From: Prevotella sp. UBA2739
Lineage (GTDB): Bacteria > Bacteroidota > Bacteroidia > Bacteroidales > Bacteroidaceae
Assembly (NCBI GenBank): GCA_002353525.1
Contig: DEJV01000045.1
Location: forward strand, 11,279-75,278
Direction: 5' to 3'
DNA: 64,000 nucleotides
The notes beneath the pieces are model-generated. The model was not told the origin of the DNA and made no database searches. It was given only the letters and a program-made list of their open reading frames with translations. Below, piece by piece: positions 18,140-26,760 of the stretch (the stretch's first letter is position 1; each line of letters begins with the position of its first letter). Both the position numbers and the translations under genes were made by a program.

Positions 18140-21087
18140 TGAAGCATTTCCAACTTGTCTTACTGCTCGTTCTAGCCCTGTCGATGCATGTTGGGGCTGC
18201 GAACAAGACGAGGGTGTTGCAATACCACCCCGACGGACACGACATTGTTTGTACCAACGGCACGAACCGCTACACACGTGCGCTCTACGGCGGATATACC
18301 GAGTTCCGGGTAGAGACCAGCGACCGGCCCATCTTTGCGACCTATCGCAAGCGGGCTAACCGTAACATCCGCTTTCGGCTGACCGTCAACGGAAAAACCG
18401 TAGCACTGGAAAATACCGCTCATTGCGAAGCCCGCTATCGGGCAGGCATGCGCACCTATCGGCTGACCGACCCTGCTTTCGGCCGTGGCACACTATCCAT
18501 CACTGCCCTGGCCATGCCCGACAGCGAGGCTGCCCTCTGGCGGTTTCAGACCAAGGGGTTTGCTGCCGGAACCAAGCTCGAGTGCATTGTCTGCGACACC
18601 AAGGTACAGAAGTTCCAGCGGGCAGGCGACATGAATGCCGACCCTCGCGACAGCTTCGACCCTGCCCCCAATGAGACCAATAAGCAGACGGCAACATGGA
18701 CAGCAGGCACTGCCGCCACCTATGTCATGGTGGCAGTCAACGAGAATGGTGTCTACACCATCAGCACTCCCACCGGCAGCGACGCTCAAGCCTGCTACGA
18801 CCGGGCCTTGAGCCATCACCAATGGCTGGACAGCCAGATTGTATTCCATACACCCGACCCATATATCAATACCCTCGGCGGTGCGCTGATGGCCGCTGCC
18901 GATGGTGCCTGGGACGGTGAGGTATGGCTGCACGGAGCCGTGGTATGGCGCATGCCCCTCAATGGCTGGCGTGCTGGCTATTTGGCCGACGTGCTGGGCA
19001 TGCCCGCTCGTGCCCGTTCTCATTTCTCTGCCTATGCCGCCAGTCAGGTGACTCATGTGGAGCCTGTCATTCCTCATCCCTCGCAAGACCCCGAGAAAGG
19101 GATGGCGCGGGCCGTGAAGAAGTGGGGCACACAGATGTACTCCAACGGTTACATCTGTCGCAATCCCCGTCGCGACAACCAGATGCACCACTACGACATG
19201 AACCTCAACTACATCGACGAGCTGCTGTGGCATTTCCAATACGATGCCGACACAGCCTATATGCGACAGATGTGGCCTGTGCTGACCCGTCATCTGGCAT
19301 GGGAGAAGCGCAACTTCGACCCCGACGACGACGGGCTCTACGATGCCTACTGCTGCATCTGGGCCAGCGATGCCCTCTACTACAATGGTGGTGCTGTCAC
19401 CCACTCGTCGGCCTACAACTATCGTGCCTTCACACTGGCGGCGCGCATGGCCGAACTCATTGGCGAGAATCCCGACTACTACCGCCGCGAGGCAGCCAAG
19501 ACCCTGGCCGCCATGAACCAGCGGTTGTGGCTCGGCAACCGTGGCCATTGGGCTGAGTATGAGGACCTGATGGGGTTAAGACGCACGCACAACCATGCAG
19601 CCCTATGGACCATCTACACGCCCATCGACTGTGGGGCGGCTACCGACGAAATGGCCTTCCGCGCCACCCAGTATGTCGACTCGTGCATTCCCCACATTCC
19701 CGTTGTCTACGAAGGCATGTCGCACAAAGAACCACGTCTCTACACCCTCTCTACTTCCGACTGGCTGCCCTATGACTGGAGCATCAACAATGTGGCAGGC
19801 GAGGAGGTGATGCACATGGCACTGGCCTATTTCCTGGCGGGGCGCAGCGACGAAGCTTTCCGTCTGATGAAGGCCAACATCATGGATTTGGCCTTCCTCG
19901 GCGACAGTCCTGGCAACTTCGGACAGATCAGCTACTACGACAAGGCTCGTGGTGAGCTGTATCGCGACTTCTCCGACAACACGGGCATCTCGGCCCGCAC
20001 ACTCATACAAGGACTTTATGGCATTCAGCCCGATGCTCTCAACGGCCGTTGCATCTTGCGCCCCGGTTTTCCGCAAGAATGGACTCATGCCGAGATCTCC
20101 ACACCTTATTTTAAATACACCTTCCGCCGCAAGGGGAATAAGGAAATCTACGAGATAGAACAGTATTTTGCCCGTCCGCTGCAGATTGTGCTCCGCCAGA
20201 ACACTGGTTATGGCTATGTGGAGACGCTGGGAACGAGCCAGAAACGACAAACCATCGTGGTAGAGCGTCCCCGACGACAGGCCGCACCCCGTCCGCTCGT
20301 CACCGCCGACCGTTCAGACGTCCAGCCATGGGGCAATCTTTTCGACGATGTGCAGTCCAACCATCTGCAACCAGTCGACATCAGCCGATGGTTCAACAGC
20401 CAAGTGTCTGATATCTTCAAAAACCGTTACCTCTCTCCCCGTCCGCCCTACACCACGCTGCAGATTCCCGTACAAGGCATTGGCGACTGGTGTCACCCCG
20501 ACCACACAGCCACTGTCGACGAAAGTGTGATGCGCCAGCATGCCGACAATGGCACGCTCACAGTGCAGATTGGCGGGGGCATCCCCTTCTTGTTCCCCCA
20601 ACAAGGACGCAACATTGTCTATACATCGCTGTGGGATAACTATCCCGACGCCGTTGAGGTGCCGCTCGCAGGCCGTGCCAGTCATGCCTACCTGCTCATG
20701 GCCGGCAGCACCAACCCCATGCAGAGCCGCATCGACAACGCCATCGTCACGGTCAGCTATACCGATGGCAGTTCCGATACGTTGCACCTGCAGAATCCCC
20801 ACAACTGGTGTCCCATCGAGCAAGACTATTACGAGGACGGACTGGCTTTCCATGCAGCTCAGCCACGCCCCTACCGTCTCGACTTTGCCACGCTGCGCGT
20901 CTCGCGCCAGCTTATGGCTATGGGCGATCGCTACGGTTATCAGCAGCGCTACTTCGCCAAGGGTGCCGGCATCGTGCTCGACATGCCGCTTCATCCGCAG
21001 AAAACCCTTCAGAGCCTTTCGCTGCGCACGCTCTCCAACGATGTTGTCGTGGGATTAATGGCGGTCACATTGCAAGTTGATGAATGA
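18136..21087 (+). CDS. Large secreted six-hairpin-glycosidase-like protein (DUF4450-like)
   Basis: A 983-residue protein with a signal peptide (about 1-21, ending HVGAA). The N-terminal 230 residues look like a beta-sandwich. The middle (about 240-660) is rich in W, Y and D with an alpha/alpha-barrel look, including NYIDELLWHFQYDADTAYMR and WASDALYYNGGAVTHSSAYN, as in GH-type six-hairpin domains. The C-terminal part is again beta-rich. I believe it belongs with the DUF4450 proteins of Bacteroidales, but this is from memory. Substrate and catalytic residues cannot be named. It overlaps the ABC exporter gene by 4 bp. Confidence 0.6.
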   Translation: MMKHFQLVLLLVLALSMHVGAANKTRVLQYHPDGHDIVCTNGTNRYTRALYGGYTEFRVETSDRPIFATYRKRANRNIRFRLTVNGKTVALENTAHCEARYRAGMRTYRLTDPAFGRGTLSITALAMPDSEAALWRFQTKGFAAGTKLECIVCDTKVQKFQRAGDMNADPRDSFDPAPNETNKQTATWTAGTAATYVMVAVNENGVYTISTPTGSDAQACYDRALSHHQWLDSQIVFHTPDPYINTLGGALMAAADGAWDGEVWLHGAVVWRMPLNGWRAGYLADVLGMPARARSHFSAYAASQVTHVEPVIPHPSQDPEKGMARAVKKWGTQMYSNGYICRNPRRDNQMHHYDMNLNYIDELLWHFQYDADTAYMRQMWPVLTRHLAWEKRNFDPDDDGLYDAYCCIWASDALYYNGGAVTHSSAYNYRAFTLAARMAELIGENPDYYRREAAKTLAAMNQRLWLGNRGHWAEYEDLMGLRRTHNHAALWTIYTPIDCGAATDEMAFRATQYVDSCIPHIPVVYEGMSHKEPRLYTLSTSDWLPYDWSINNVAGEEVMHMALAYFLAGRSDEAFRLMKANIMDLAFLGDSPGNFGQISYYDKARGELYRDFSDNTGISARTLIQGLYGIQPDALNGRCILRPGFPQEWTHAEISTPYFKYTFRRKGNKEIYEIEQYFARPLQIVLRQNTGYGYVETLGTSQKRQTIVVERPRRQAAPRPLVTADRSDVQPWGNLFDDVQSNHLQPVDISRWFNSQVSDIFKNRYLSPRPPYTTLQIPVQGIGDWCHPDHTATVDESVMRQHADNGTLTVQIGGGIPFLFPQQGRNIVYTSLWDNYPDAVEVPLAGRASHAYLLMAGSTNPMQSRIDNAIVTVSYTDGSSDTLHLQNPHNWCPIEQDYYEDGLAFHAAQPRPYRLDFATLRVSRQLMAMGDRYGYQQRYFAKGAGIVLDMPLHPQKTLQSLSLRTLSNDVVVGLMAVTLQVDE

Positions 21088-21235
21088 AGGGACGGTATTT
21101 CGAGATAACGATATTTCGTCATATCGTCCCCTCGAAACATCACTCCCCCGAAATTTTGTTGCTATTCTATAAAAAATGCAAATGCGCGAAACTTTTTCTG
21201 GCTGAGCACGTCTTATGTATAAAATTGCATAAAAT

Positions 21236-22366
21236 ATGTTCAGACATTACGCATTCGGAGCCATTCTCATGTGGCTCATGGCAGCCATGCCGCTCATGGC
21301 AGCCAACAAAAAAGCACTACATATCAAGGCACAACTGCAGGGTGTGGGCGACACGCTGGTGGTGATTCACGGTGAGGAACAGACGCTCTTCACCGGACAC
21401 GACGGCACGTTCGACTTTCTCCTTCCACTGCCTCATGCCATGTATATCGAGGCAGCCACACCCGCCTCTTTCCGTGGTGAGGAACAACAGTTCTTCCGTC
21501 TGCCTGCCGTTCCTGGCGAGACCGTCGAGATAAAGGGCACACTGCCTGCCGACTGGACAGTCTCGGGCAGTCGATTCTATGCCGACTACCAAGCGCTCAT
21601 CACAGAGGTGATGGTGGCCGAACAGCCTCTTTCCGACCTGACGGCCTCCCTCAACCAGCAAATCCTTGACGGTGGTAACCGCGACTCGCTGCAGCAGGTG
21701 TACAACCAGATGCAGCCCGCCATGCTGAAGACACAAAACGACGCCCTGCTGGCCATTGTCCGGCGCCATGCCGACAACCCTGTGGTGGCGGTGATGACAG
21801 CCGAGATGAATGGCGACATCCCCATGATGCAGCAGGCCATCGCCCTCATGGCGCGCCCTGTGCGCGAAGGAAAGGTACGCCAGTTGGTATATGGTCCGCT
21901 CGAACAGGCAAAGATGCAGCGCGACAGCGAGGAAGCCTCTGCCCGCAAGCAGGCTGCCGGCGTTGAGGTTCCCGACTTCACGCTCACCGACATCCACGGA
22001 CAGCCGCTACAGTTGTCGTCGCTCCGTGGCCGTTATGTATTGCTCGATTTTTGGGGCTCGTGGTGCGGCTGGTGCAAGGAGGGATTCCCACAGATGCGCC
22101 GTCAGTACGAGCAATACAAAGACAAATTCGACATTCTGGGCATCGACTGTCGCGACAGCCAGGAGGCCTGGCGCCAGACGGTGAAGGAGTTTGACCTGCC
22201 ATGGCTGCACGTCTATTGCCCTGACGACAGCAGCGTGTTCGAAGCGTATGGCATCATCGCCTTCCCCACCAAGATTCTCATCGGCCCCGACGGTAAGATT
22301 GTCAAGACCTTCGTGGGCGAAGATCCGCTCTACTACTCGCTCATCGACGAACTGTTCGGTGAGTGA
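21236..22366 (+). CDS. TlpA-like thioredoxin-fold protein with DUF4369-like N-terminus
   Basis: A 376-residue secreted protein. A signal peptide (about 1-22) precedes a DUF4369-like beta domain (about 26-115), a helical middle and a thioredoxin domain (about 240-376) with the active site WCGWC. TlpA/ResA-type proteins reduce disulfides outside the cytoplasm. It is an isolated gene, with 148 bp of AT-rich sequence upstream and no sure promoter box (TAAAATTG near 21220 is a weak match). It has the same overall plan as the three TlpA-like proteins of the SusC/D locus but is clearly diverged from them. Confidence 0.85.
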   Translation: MFRHYAFGAILMWLMAAMPLMAANKKALHIKAQLQGVGDTLVVIHGEEQTLFTGHDGTFDFLLPLPHAMYIEAATPASFRGEEQQFFRLPAVPGETVEIKGTLPADWTVSGSRFYADYQALITEVMVAEQPLSDLTASLNQQILDGGNRDSLQQVYNQMQPAMLKTQNDALLAIVRRHADNPVVAVMTAEMNGDIPMMQQAIALMARPVREGKVRQLVYGPLEQAKMQRDSEEASARKQAAGVEVPDFTLTDIHGQPLQLSSLRGRYVLLDFWGSWCGWCKEGFPQMRRQYEQYKDKFDILGIDCRDSQEAWRQTVKEFDLPWLHVYCPDDSSVFEAYGIIAFPTKILIGPDGKIVKTFVGEDPLYYSLIDELFGE

Positions 22367-22413
22367 GCATCGAGCCGCACAAAGACATCCCCTCTCTGAA
22401 AAGTTTCAATAAA

Positions 22414-22445
22414 TTTGGCTTTTCCCCCATTTCTTTGTATCTTTG
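22414..22445 (+). promoter_or_regulatory. Promoter of the phosphatase-GH92 fusion gene
   Basis: TTTG at 22414-22417, a 20-nt spacer and TATCTTTG at 22438-22445 match the Bacteroidota -33/-7 consensus exactly. The leader would be about 60 nt. Confidence 0.85.
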
Positions 22446-22510
22446 CAGCGCTAGCGCATCAGAATTGCGCACACGACATATTTTTATACTAAACCTATTA
22501 CTGCAAAGGT

Positions 22511-25500
22511 ATGATCAACAACCATCGTTTCATCCGTCCTGTGGCATTACTGGCCGTGGTGCTATTCACCCTCGTCCTCCATGCTCAATCCTCCATTCTC
22601 CAGTCTCCATCCTCGAAATACGACCGTTGGGGTGGTGTATACTATGCATACCATGCTCCTGAAAATGTAAAACTGACGCCGGCTCCCGAAGGTTTCAAGC
22701 CTTTCTATATCTCGCATTACGGGCGCCACGGCTCGCGCTGGCTGCCGTCCGACAGCCGTTACGAGTGGGTGAACCAGCAGTTTGCCGACGACAAAAACCT
22801 GACCAAACTGGGCAAGAGCGTAAAGCGACGCCTGAAGAAGATATGGAAAAACGCCCAAGGCAACGGCGGCAAGCTCACGCCCCTGGGAGCGCAGCAGCAC
22901 CGTGGCATTGCCCAACGCATGATGGAGCACTACCCCGAGGTGTTTGCCGACAACCGGAAGATAGAGGCGCGCAGCTCCGTCTACGACCGCTGTCAGAAAA
23001 GCATGCAGGCGTTCTGCGGAGTTCTCAATCCTCCATCCTCAATCCTCAATCCTCCATCTATAGAGATGATTACCGACTCGGCCGATATGGCATGGATAGC
23101 CTATACGTCGTCTGAGCTGAAAGCCTTCGAGGCCACTGTCCATCCACGCGGCTGGCTCACTGGCGACCGTCTCTGTAGCGCCCTCTTCAAAGACCCCTCG
23201 CAGGTAGCCGACAAGAACAAGCTGCTGTCAGAGCTGCACACCATTGCCAGCGACATGCAAGATGTACAGCTGGACATCTCGTTCAACGATGTGCTCACCG
23301 ATAGCGAGTGGCGCTCGGTCTACGACCAGAACAACCTGCGCATGTGGACCGTCAACGGCATGTGCCCCGACAACTACGGCATGGCCGCCCGCTCGGCCAT
23401 ATCACTGTGGGAGCGCATTGTCAGCGATGCCGACGAGGCCATCAAGAGCGGCACCATTGCTGCTCACCTGCGCTTCGGCCACGATACCAACCTCTATCGT
23501 CTGCTGGCTCTCATCGGCGACGAGACGCTTAGCGACGAACGCACCGACAAGATGGACGAGGTGCTGCCCATGGGTGCCAACCTGCAGTTCATCTTCTATA
23601 CCAATGGCAAAGAGGTCATCGTCAAGGTGCTGAAAAACGAGCGTGAGGTGAAACTCGGCCTGCGTGCCACCAAGATGTATCTGCGCTGGAGCGACATGAA
23701 GAAGCTGGTGCGCCAGCGTATCATCGACTATGTGAACCAAGGGCGCCTGCAACACATCAACACCATGATTGGCACCGACTATGCCGTCACCGCATCGGCA
23801 GGCCGCTACGGCAAAGGCACAGAGGAACACGGACAAACCATCCCCGCCGTATTAGAGCCCAACGGCATGAACTTCTGGACACCACAGACACGCGACACAG
23901 AGCGCAAGTGCATTGCACCTTATTATTATAGAGACACCCACCTGCAGGGATTCCGCAACAGCCACTGGCTCACCGGCGGCTGCACACAAGACTACGGCAC
24001 GTTTACACTCATGCCGCTGATGGACCGTCTGCGGCTGAAACCCGAAGAGCGTGCCAGCCGCTTCAGCCACGATCAGGAAGTGTCGCATCCCGACTACTAC
24101 TCTGTTGTGCTGCCCGACGAGCATCTCAAGGCTGAGATGACGGGGCTGAGCCACTGCGCCTTCTTCCGTTTCACCTATCAGAAAGACGGCAAGGCCTACT
24201 TCGTGGTCAATCCCAATAGCGACGAGGGCGAAGGCTTTGTGGCCGTCGACACCGCCCGCAACTGCATCTACGGCTACAACCCTGTGCACCGCATCTACCA
24301 GGGGTGGGGCGAAAAGGCCGGCTTCAACGGTTGGTTTGCCGTTCAGTTTGAGCAGCCCATCGAGGAATACGGTGTCGAGGACACGGTGGCTTGGGTAGCC
24401 TTCCCCGTAGAAGAGGGACAAGAGCTCCTTGTGAAAGCCGGCAGCAGCTTCGTCGATATGAAGGGCGTGATGAACAACATCGCTCAGGAAATTCCTCACT
24501 GGGAGTTCTACGACACCCGCTGTCGTGTGGTCGAAGCCTGGCAGAAAAAGATGAAAAGAGCGATGATAAGTGACAAGTTACAAGTTACAAGTGACAAGTA
24601 TGATTACTCTCAAGGCAGTGGCTCAAGCTCGAAAGGTAATCACACTTCTCACTTCTCACCTCTCACCTCTCAATTCTATAGTGCCCTCTATCGTGCCAGT
24701 TTCCTGCCACGGGCCTTTAGCGACAAGGACGGGCGGCACCCGGCGTTTGCAGGCGGCAAAACCATTGAGCAGCACTCGCTCGGAAAGATTGGCGGAAAGC
24801 CCATCTACCAGCGCACCTATATGGACTTCTCGATGTGGGACACCTACCGTGCGCTCCATCCGCTTAACATCCTGCTCGAACCCACCACCAGCAGCATGAT
24901 GCAGAGCCTGCTCTACATGTACGACCAGGGCGGATGGCTGCCTATCTTCCCCTGTTGGAACAGCTATACCGCTGCCATGATTGGCGACCACTGCACCGCC
25001 GCTCTCGCCGACGCCTTGGTAAAGGGCGTGAAGAACATACCCGTAGAGAAAGCCTACGAGGCCATGCGCAAGAACGCCTTCACCGTAGCCTCACCCGAGG
25101 AATACCGCGACGGCAAGGGACGACGTGCCCTTGACAGTTACCTGAAATACGGTTACATCCCTTTGGAAGACAGTGTGCCAGAGGCTTTCCATACCCACGA
25201 GCAGGTGAGCCGCACGATGGAATATGCCTACGACGACTTCGCGCTGGCGCAGGTGGCTAAGATGCTGGGTAAGACTGCCGACTACAAAGAACTCATGCGG
25301 CGTGCCGCCAACTGGCGCAACGCCATCAATCCGCGCACCGGATGGGCCGACGGACGCTATAAGAACGGGCGCTGGCTCAACAACAACGACCAGACCCACC
25401 GCGTGAAGTTCATCACCGAGGGCGCTGCCTGTCACTACACATGGTATGTGCCTCACGATCCCTACGGACTGATGCAGCTGATGGGTGGCCGCGAACGCTA

Positions 25501-25999
25501 CGTGAGCCGTCTCGACTCAATGTTCACCGAAGGACTCTACTGGCATGGTAATGAGCCTTGTCATCAGGTGGCCTACATGTTCAATTATGCCGGCGAGCCC
25601 TGGCGCACACAGAAGTGGGTACGCCACATCCTCGACACCGAATATATGGATGCGCCCGGCGGACTGAGCGGCAACGACGATGCCGGACAGATGTCGGCAT
25701 GGTATGTCTTCTCTACTCTGGGATTCTATCCCGTATGTCCGGCCACACCTTATTATATTATAGGTACACCCACCTTCCCGCAGGCACAACTGGGGAACTT
25801 CGTCATCCTTGCCGACGGTGTGAGCCACGACAACTGCTACATCCAGAGTGCCACCTGGAACGGACAACCCTACACCCGCAACTACATCACCCACGACATG
25901 ATCAAGCAGGGCGGTGTGCTCCGCTTCGTCATGGGGCCGCAACCCAACAAATCGTGGGGCAGCCGTCCCGAGGACTGTCCACCCGACGTGATGAAATAG
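22511..25999 (+). CDS. Histidine acid phosphatase fused to GH92 alpha-mannosidase
   Basis: A 1162-residue secreted protein (signal peptide about 1-25). Residues about 35-405 form a histidine acid phosphatase of the inositol-polyphosphate (MINPP) type, with RHGSR at 72-76 and HD at 324-325 (GHDTN). From about 414 a complete GH92 domain follows: INTMIGTD, HGQTIPAV and E970 in the FITEGA segment, the usual acid position. GH92 enzymes are calcium-dependent exo-alpha-mannosidases, some acting on phosphorylated mannan. The fusion could remove phosphate and mannose from the same glycan (inference). Three stretches read as inserted repeat DNA: residues 25-36, 172-184 and 686-721. Both catalytic domains otherwise look intact. 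Confidence 0.88.
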   Translation: MINNHRFIRPVALLAVVLFTLVLHAQSSILQSPSSKYDRWGGVYYAYHAPENVKLTPAPEGFKPFYISHYGRHGSRWLPSDSRYEWVNQQFADDKNLTKLGKSVKRRLKKIWKNAQGNGGKLTPLGAQQHRGIAQRMMEHYPEVFADNRKIEARSSVYDRCQKSMQAFCGVLNPPSSILNPPSIEMITDSADMAWIAYTSSELKAFEATVHPRGWLTGDRLCSALFKDPSQVADKNKLLSELHTIASDMQDVQLDISFNDVLTDSEWRSVYDQNNLRMWTVNGMCPDNYGMAARSAISLWERIVSDADEAIKSGTIAAHLRFGHDTNLYRLLALIGDETLSDERTDKMDEVLPMGANLQFIFYTNGKEVIVKVLKNEREVKLGLRATKMYLRWSDMKKLVRQRIIDYVNQGRLQHINTMIGTDYAVTASAGRYGKGTEEHGQTIPAVLEPNGMNFWTPQTRDTERKCIAPYYYRDTHLQGFRNSHWLTGGCTQDYGTFTLMPLMDRLRLKPEERASRFSHDQEVSHPDYYSVVLPDEHLKAEMTGLSHCAFFRFTYQKDGKAYFVVNPNSDEGEGFVAVDTARNCIYGYNPVHRIYQGWGEKAGFNGWFAVQFEQPIEEYGVEDTVAWVAFPVEEGQELLVKAGSSFVDMKGVMNNIAQEIPHWEFYDTRCRVVEAWQKKMKRAMISDKLQVTSDKYDYSQGSGSSSKGNHTSHFSPLTSQFYSALYRASFLPRAFSDKDGRHPAFAGGKTIEQHSLGKIGGKPIYQRTYMDFSMWDTYRALHPLNILLEPTTSSMMQSLLYMYDQGGWLPIFPCWNSYTAAMIGDHCTAALADALVKGVKNIPVEKAYEAMRKNAFTVASPEEYRDGKGRRALDSYLKYGYIPLEDSVPEAFHTHEQVSRTMEYAYDDFALAQVAKMLGKTADYKELMRRAANWRNAINPRTGWADGRYKNGRWLNNNDQTHRVKFITEGAACHYTWYVPHDPYGLMQLMGGRERYVSRLDSMFTEGLYWHGNEPCHQVAYMFNYAGEPWRTQKWVRHILDTEYMDAPGGLSGNDDAGQMSAWYVFSTLGFYPVCPATPYYIIGTPTFPQAQLGNFVILADGVSHDNCYIQSATWNGQPYTRNYITHDMIKQGGVLRFVMGPQPNKSWGSRPEDCPPDVMK
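22584..22618. repeat. 7-nt array inside coding sequence (after signal peptide)
   Basis: Five 7-nt units (CTCAATC, CTCCATT, CTCCAGT, CTCCATC, CTCGAAA) encode the region just after signal peptide cleavage, residues about 25-36. Related proteins usually have a short linker here. Confidence 0.8.
23024..23058. repeat. 7-nt array inside the phosphatase domain
   Basis: Exactly five units, CTCAATC, CTCCATC, CTCAATC, CTCAATC, CTCCATC. They encode LNPPSSILNPPSI (residues 172-184) in a loop of the phosphatase domain. As 35 nt is not a multiple of three, the surrounding frame must have adapted or extra bases were gained with the array. Confidence 0.85.
24570..24673 (+). repeat. Palindromic element with 7-nt arms, copy D (in GH92 domain)
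   Basis: Left arm: four units (GTGACAA, GTTACAA, GTTACAA, GTGACAA). Core about 24594-24651. Right arm: TTCTCAC, TTCTCAC, CTCTCAC, CTCTCAA. The core reads as the reverse of the intergenic copy at 39747: its reverse complement has CTTTCGAG, TTGAGCC and GTAATCATAC in the same places. It is translated as residues 686-721, just before FYSALY, where GH92 proteins normally have a short loop. Confidence 0.85.
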
Positions 26000-26023
26000 A
26001 TTGAGAATGGAGGACGTTTTCTA

Positions 26024-26085
26024 ATTGATAATTGAGAATTGAGAATTAGCCTAGCGGAATTCCAATTCTCCATTCTCAATCTTCA
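26024..26085. repeat. Two opposed 7-nt arrays after the GH92 gene
   Basis: ATTGATA, ATTGAGA, ATTGAGA, ATTAGCC (26024-26051) faces ATTCTCC, ATTCTCA, ATCTTCA (26065-26085), which are near reverse complements. This is the same arm architecture as in the palindromic element, but with only a short centre. Confidence 0.7.
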
Positions 26086-26220
26086 ATTTGCTAACAAATA
26101 AAGGTGCGATTTCTTAAGAAATTAAGATGCGATTTGTTAACAAATTGGTGTGCGATTTCTTAAGAAATTGAAGTCTAATTTGTTAACAAATTGAATTGTA
26201 ATTTCATAACAAATTGAAAA
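26083..26220. repeat. 23-nt palindromic tandem array, locus 1 (6 units)
   Basis: Six units of exactly 23 nt. Each holds a short palindrome, AATTTGTTAACAAATT or its variant ATTTCTTAAGAAAT. Units 2 and 4 have C...G where units 3 and 5 have G...C, so both bases of a pair changed together. The same repeat occurs at 59967-60058. Confidence 0.9.
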
Positions 26221-26237
26221 GTCACTTGTTTCAAGGC

Positions 26238-26293
26238 CCAGATACAATAAAAATAGGATGGTCTCACGACTATCCTATTTTTATTGTATCTGG
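26238..26293. terminator. Long AT-rich hairpin
   Basis: Arms of 25 nt (26238-26262 and 26269-26293) around a 6-nt loop, with one G-T pair on plus-strand RNA. It may end transcripts coming from the GH92 fusion gene, although there is no separate T-run. 26294-26464 shows only weak repeat traces. Confidence 0.6.
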
Positions 26294-26464
26294 CTTACTT
26301 TATGTATGTCCGGATAGCTTGAGAGGTGGTCAAATGCTCCATCCTCCATTCTCCATTCACATCAATTGGTTTTCGGACATAGACGAACTATGTCCCTACA
26401 GCATGTTGGTGGTTAAAGCCTGTATAATCCCATAAAAATGCATCATAAAAGTAGCTGTTACTAG

Positions 26465-26632
26465 GGTATAGAAGGCATCATTAGAGTTGCAGAAGGCTAC
26501 TTTACGATTGCAGAAGGCTACTTGAAGATTGCAGAAGACATGTTTACGGTTCGTAAACGATATATTTAGCCAACGTAAACGATATATTTACGCATCGTAA
26601 ATACCATATTTGCGAGGCATAAAAAGCCATAA
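26465..26632. repeat. 21-nt tandem array (8 degenerate units)
   Basis: Eight units in strict 21-nt register. The first four share TTGCAGAAGGCTACTT; the next three share CGTAAACGATATATTT, so the array changes sequence while keeping its period. It is non-coding in all frames. Confidence 0.8.
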
Positions 26633-26660
26633 TGCACGCGGCTGAAAATTAGGTGGGTCT

Positions 26661-26726
26661 AAACTACCACTTGTAACGTACCAAACTACCACTTGTAACG
26701 TACCTAACTACCACTTAGGTTGGTTG
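26661..26726. repeat. 22-nt tandem array
   Basis: Two identical 22-nt units beginning AAACTACCACTTGTAACG, followed by a third partly matching one. It lies directly before the 3' end of the sigma factor gene. Confidence 0.8.
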
Positions 26727-26760
26727 CAATTGGACAGCTGGAAAAACATGGAAAAGATGC

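Noticed and set aside
24566..24673. Possible frameshift or sequencing error in the GH92 domain at the inserted peptide.
   Set aside because: The frame resumes correctly at FYSALY, and the insert is a full repeat element that also occurs at four other places.
26083..26726. The tandem repeats look at first like a CRISPR array.
   Set aside because: Units are contiguous with no unique spacers between them, unit length is 21-23 nt, and no cas gene is in the window.
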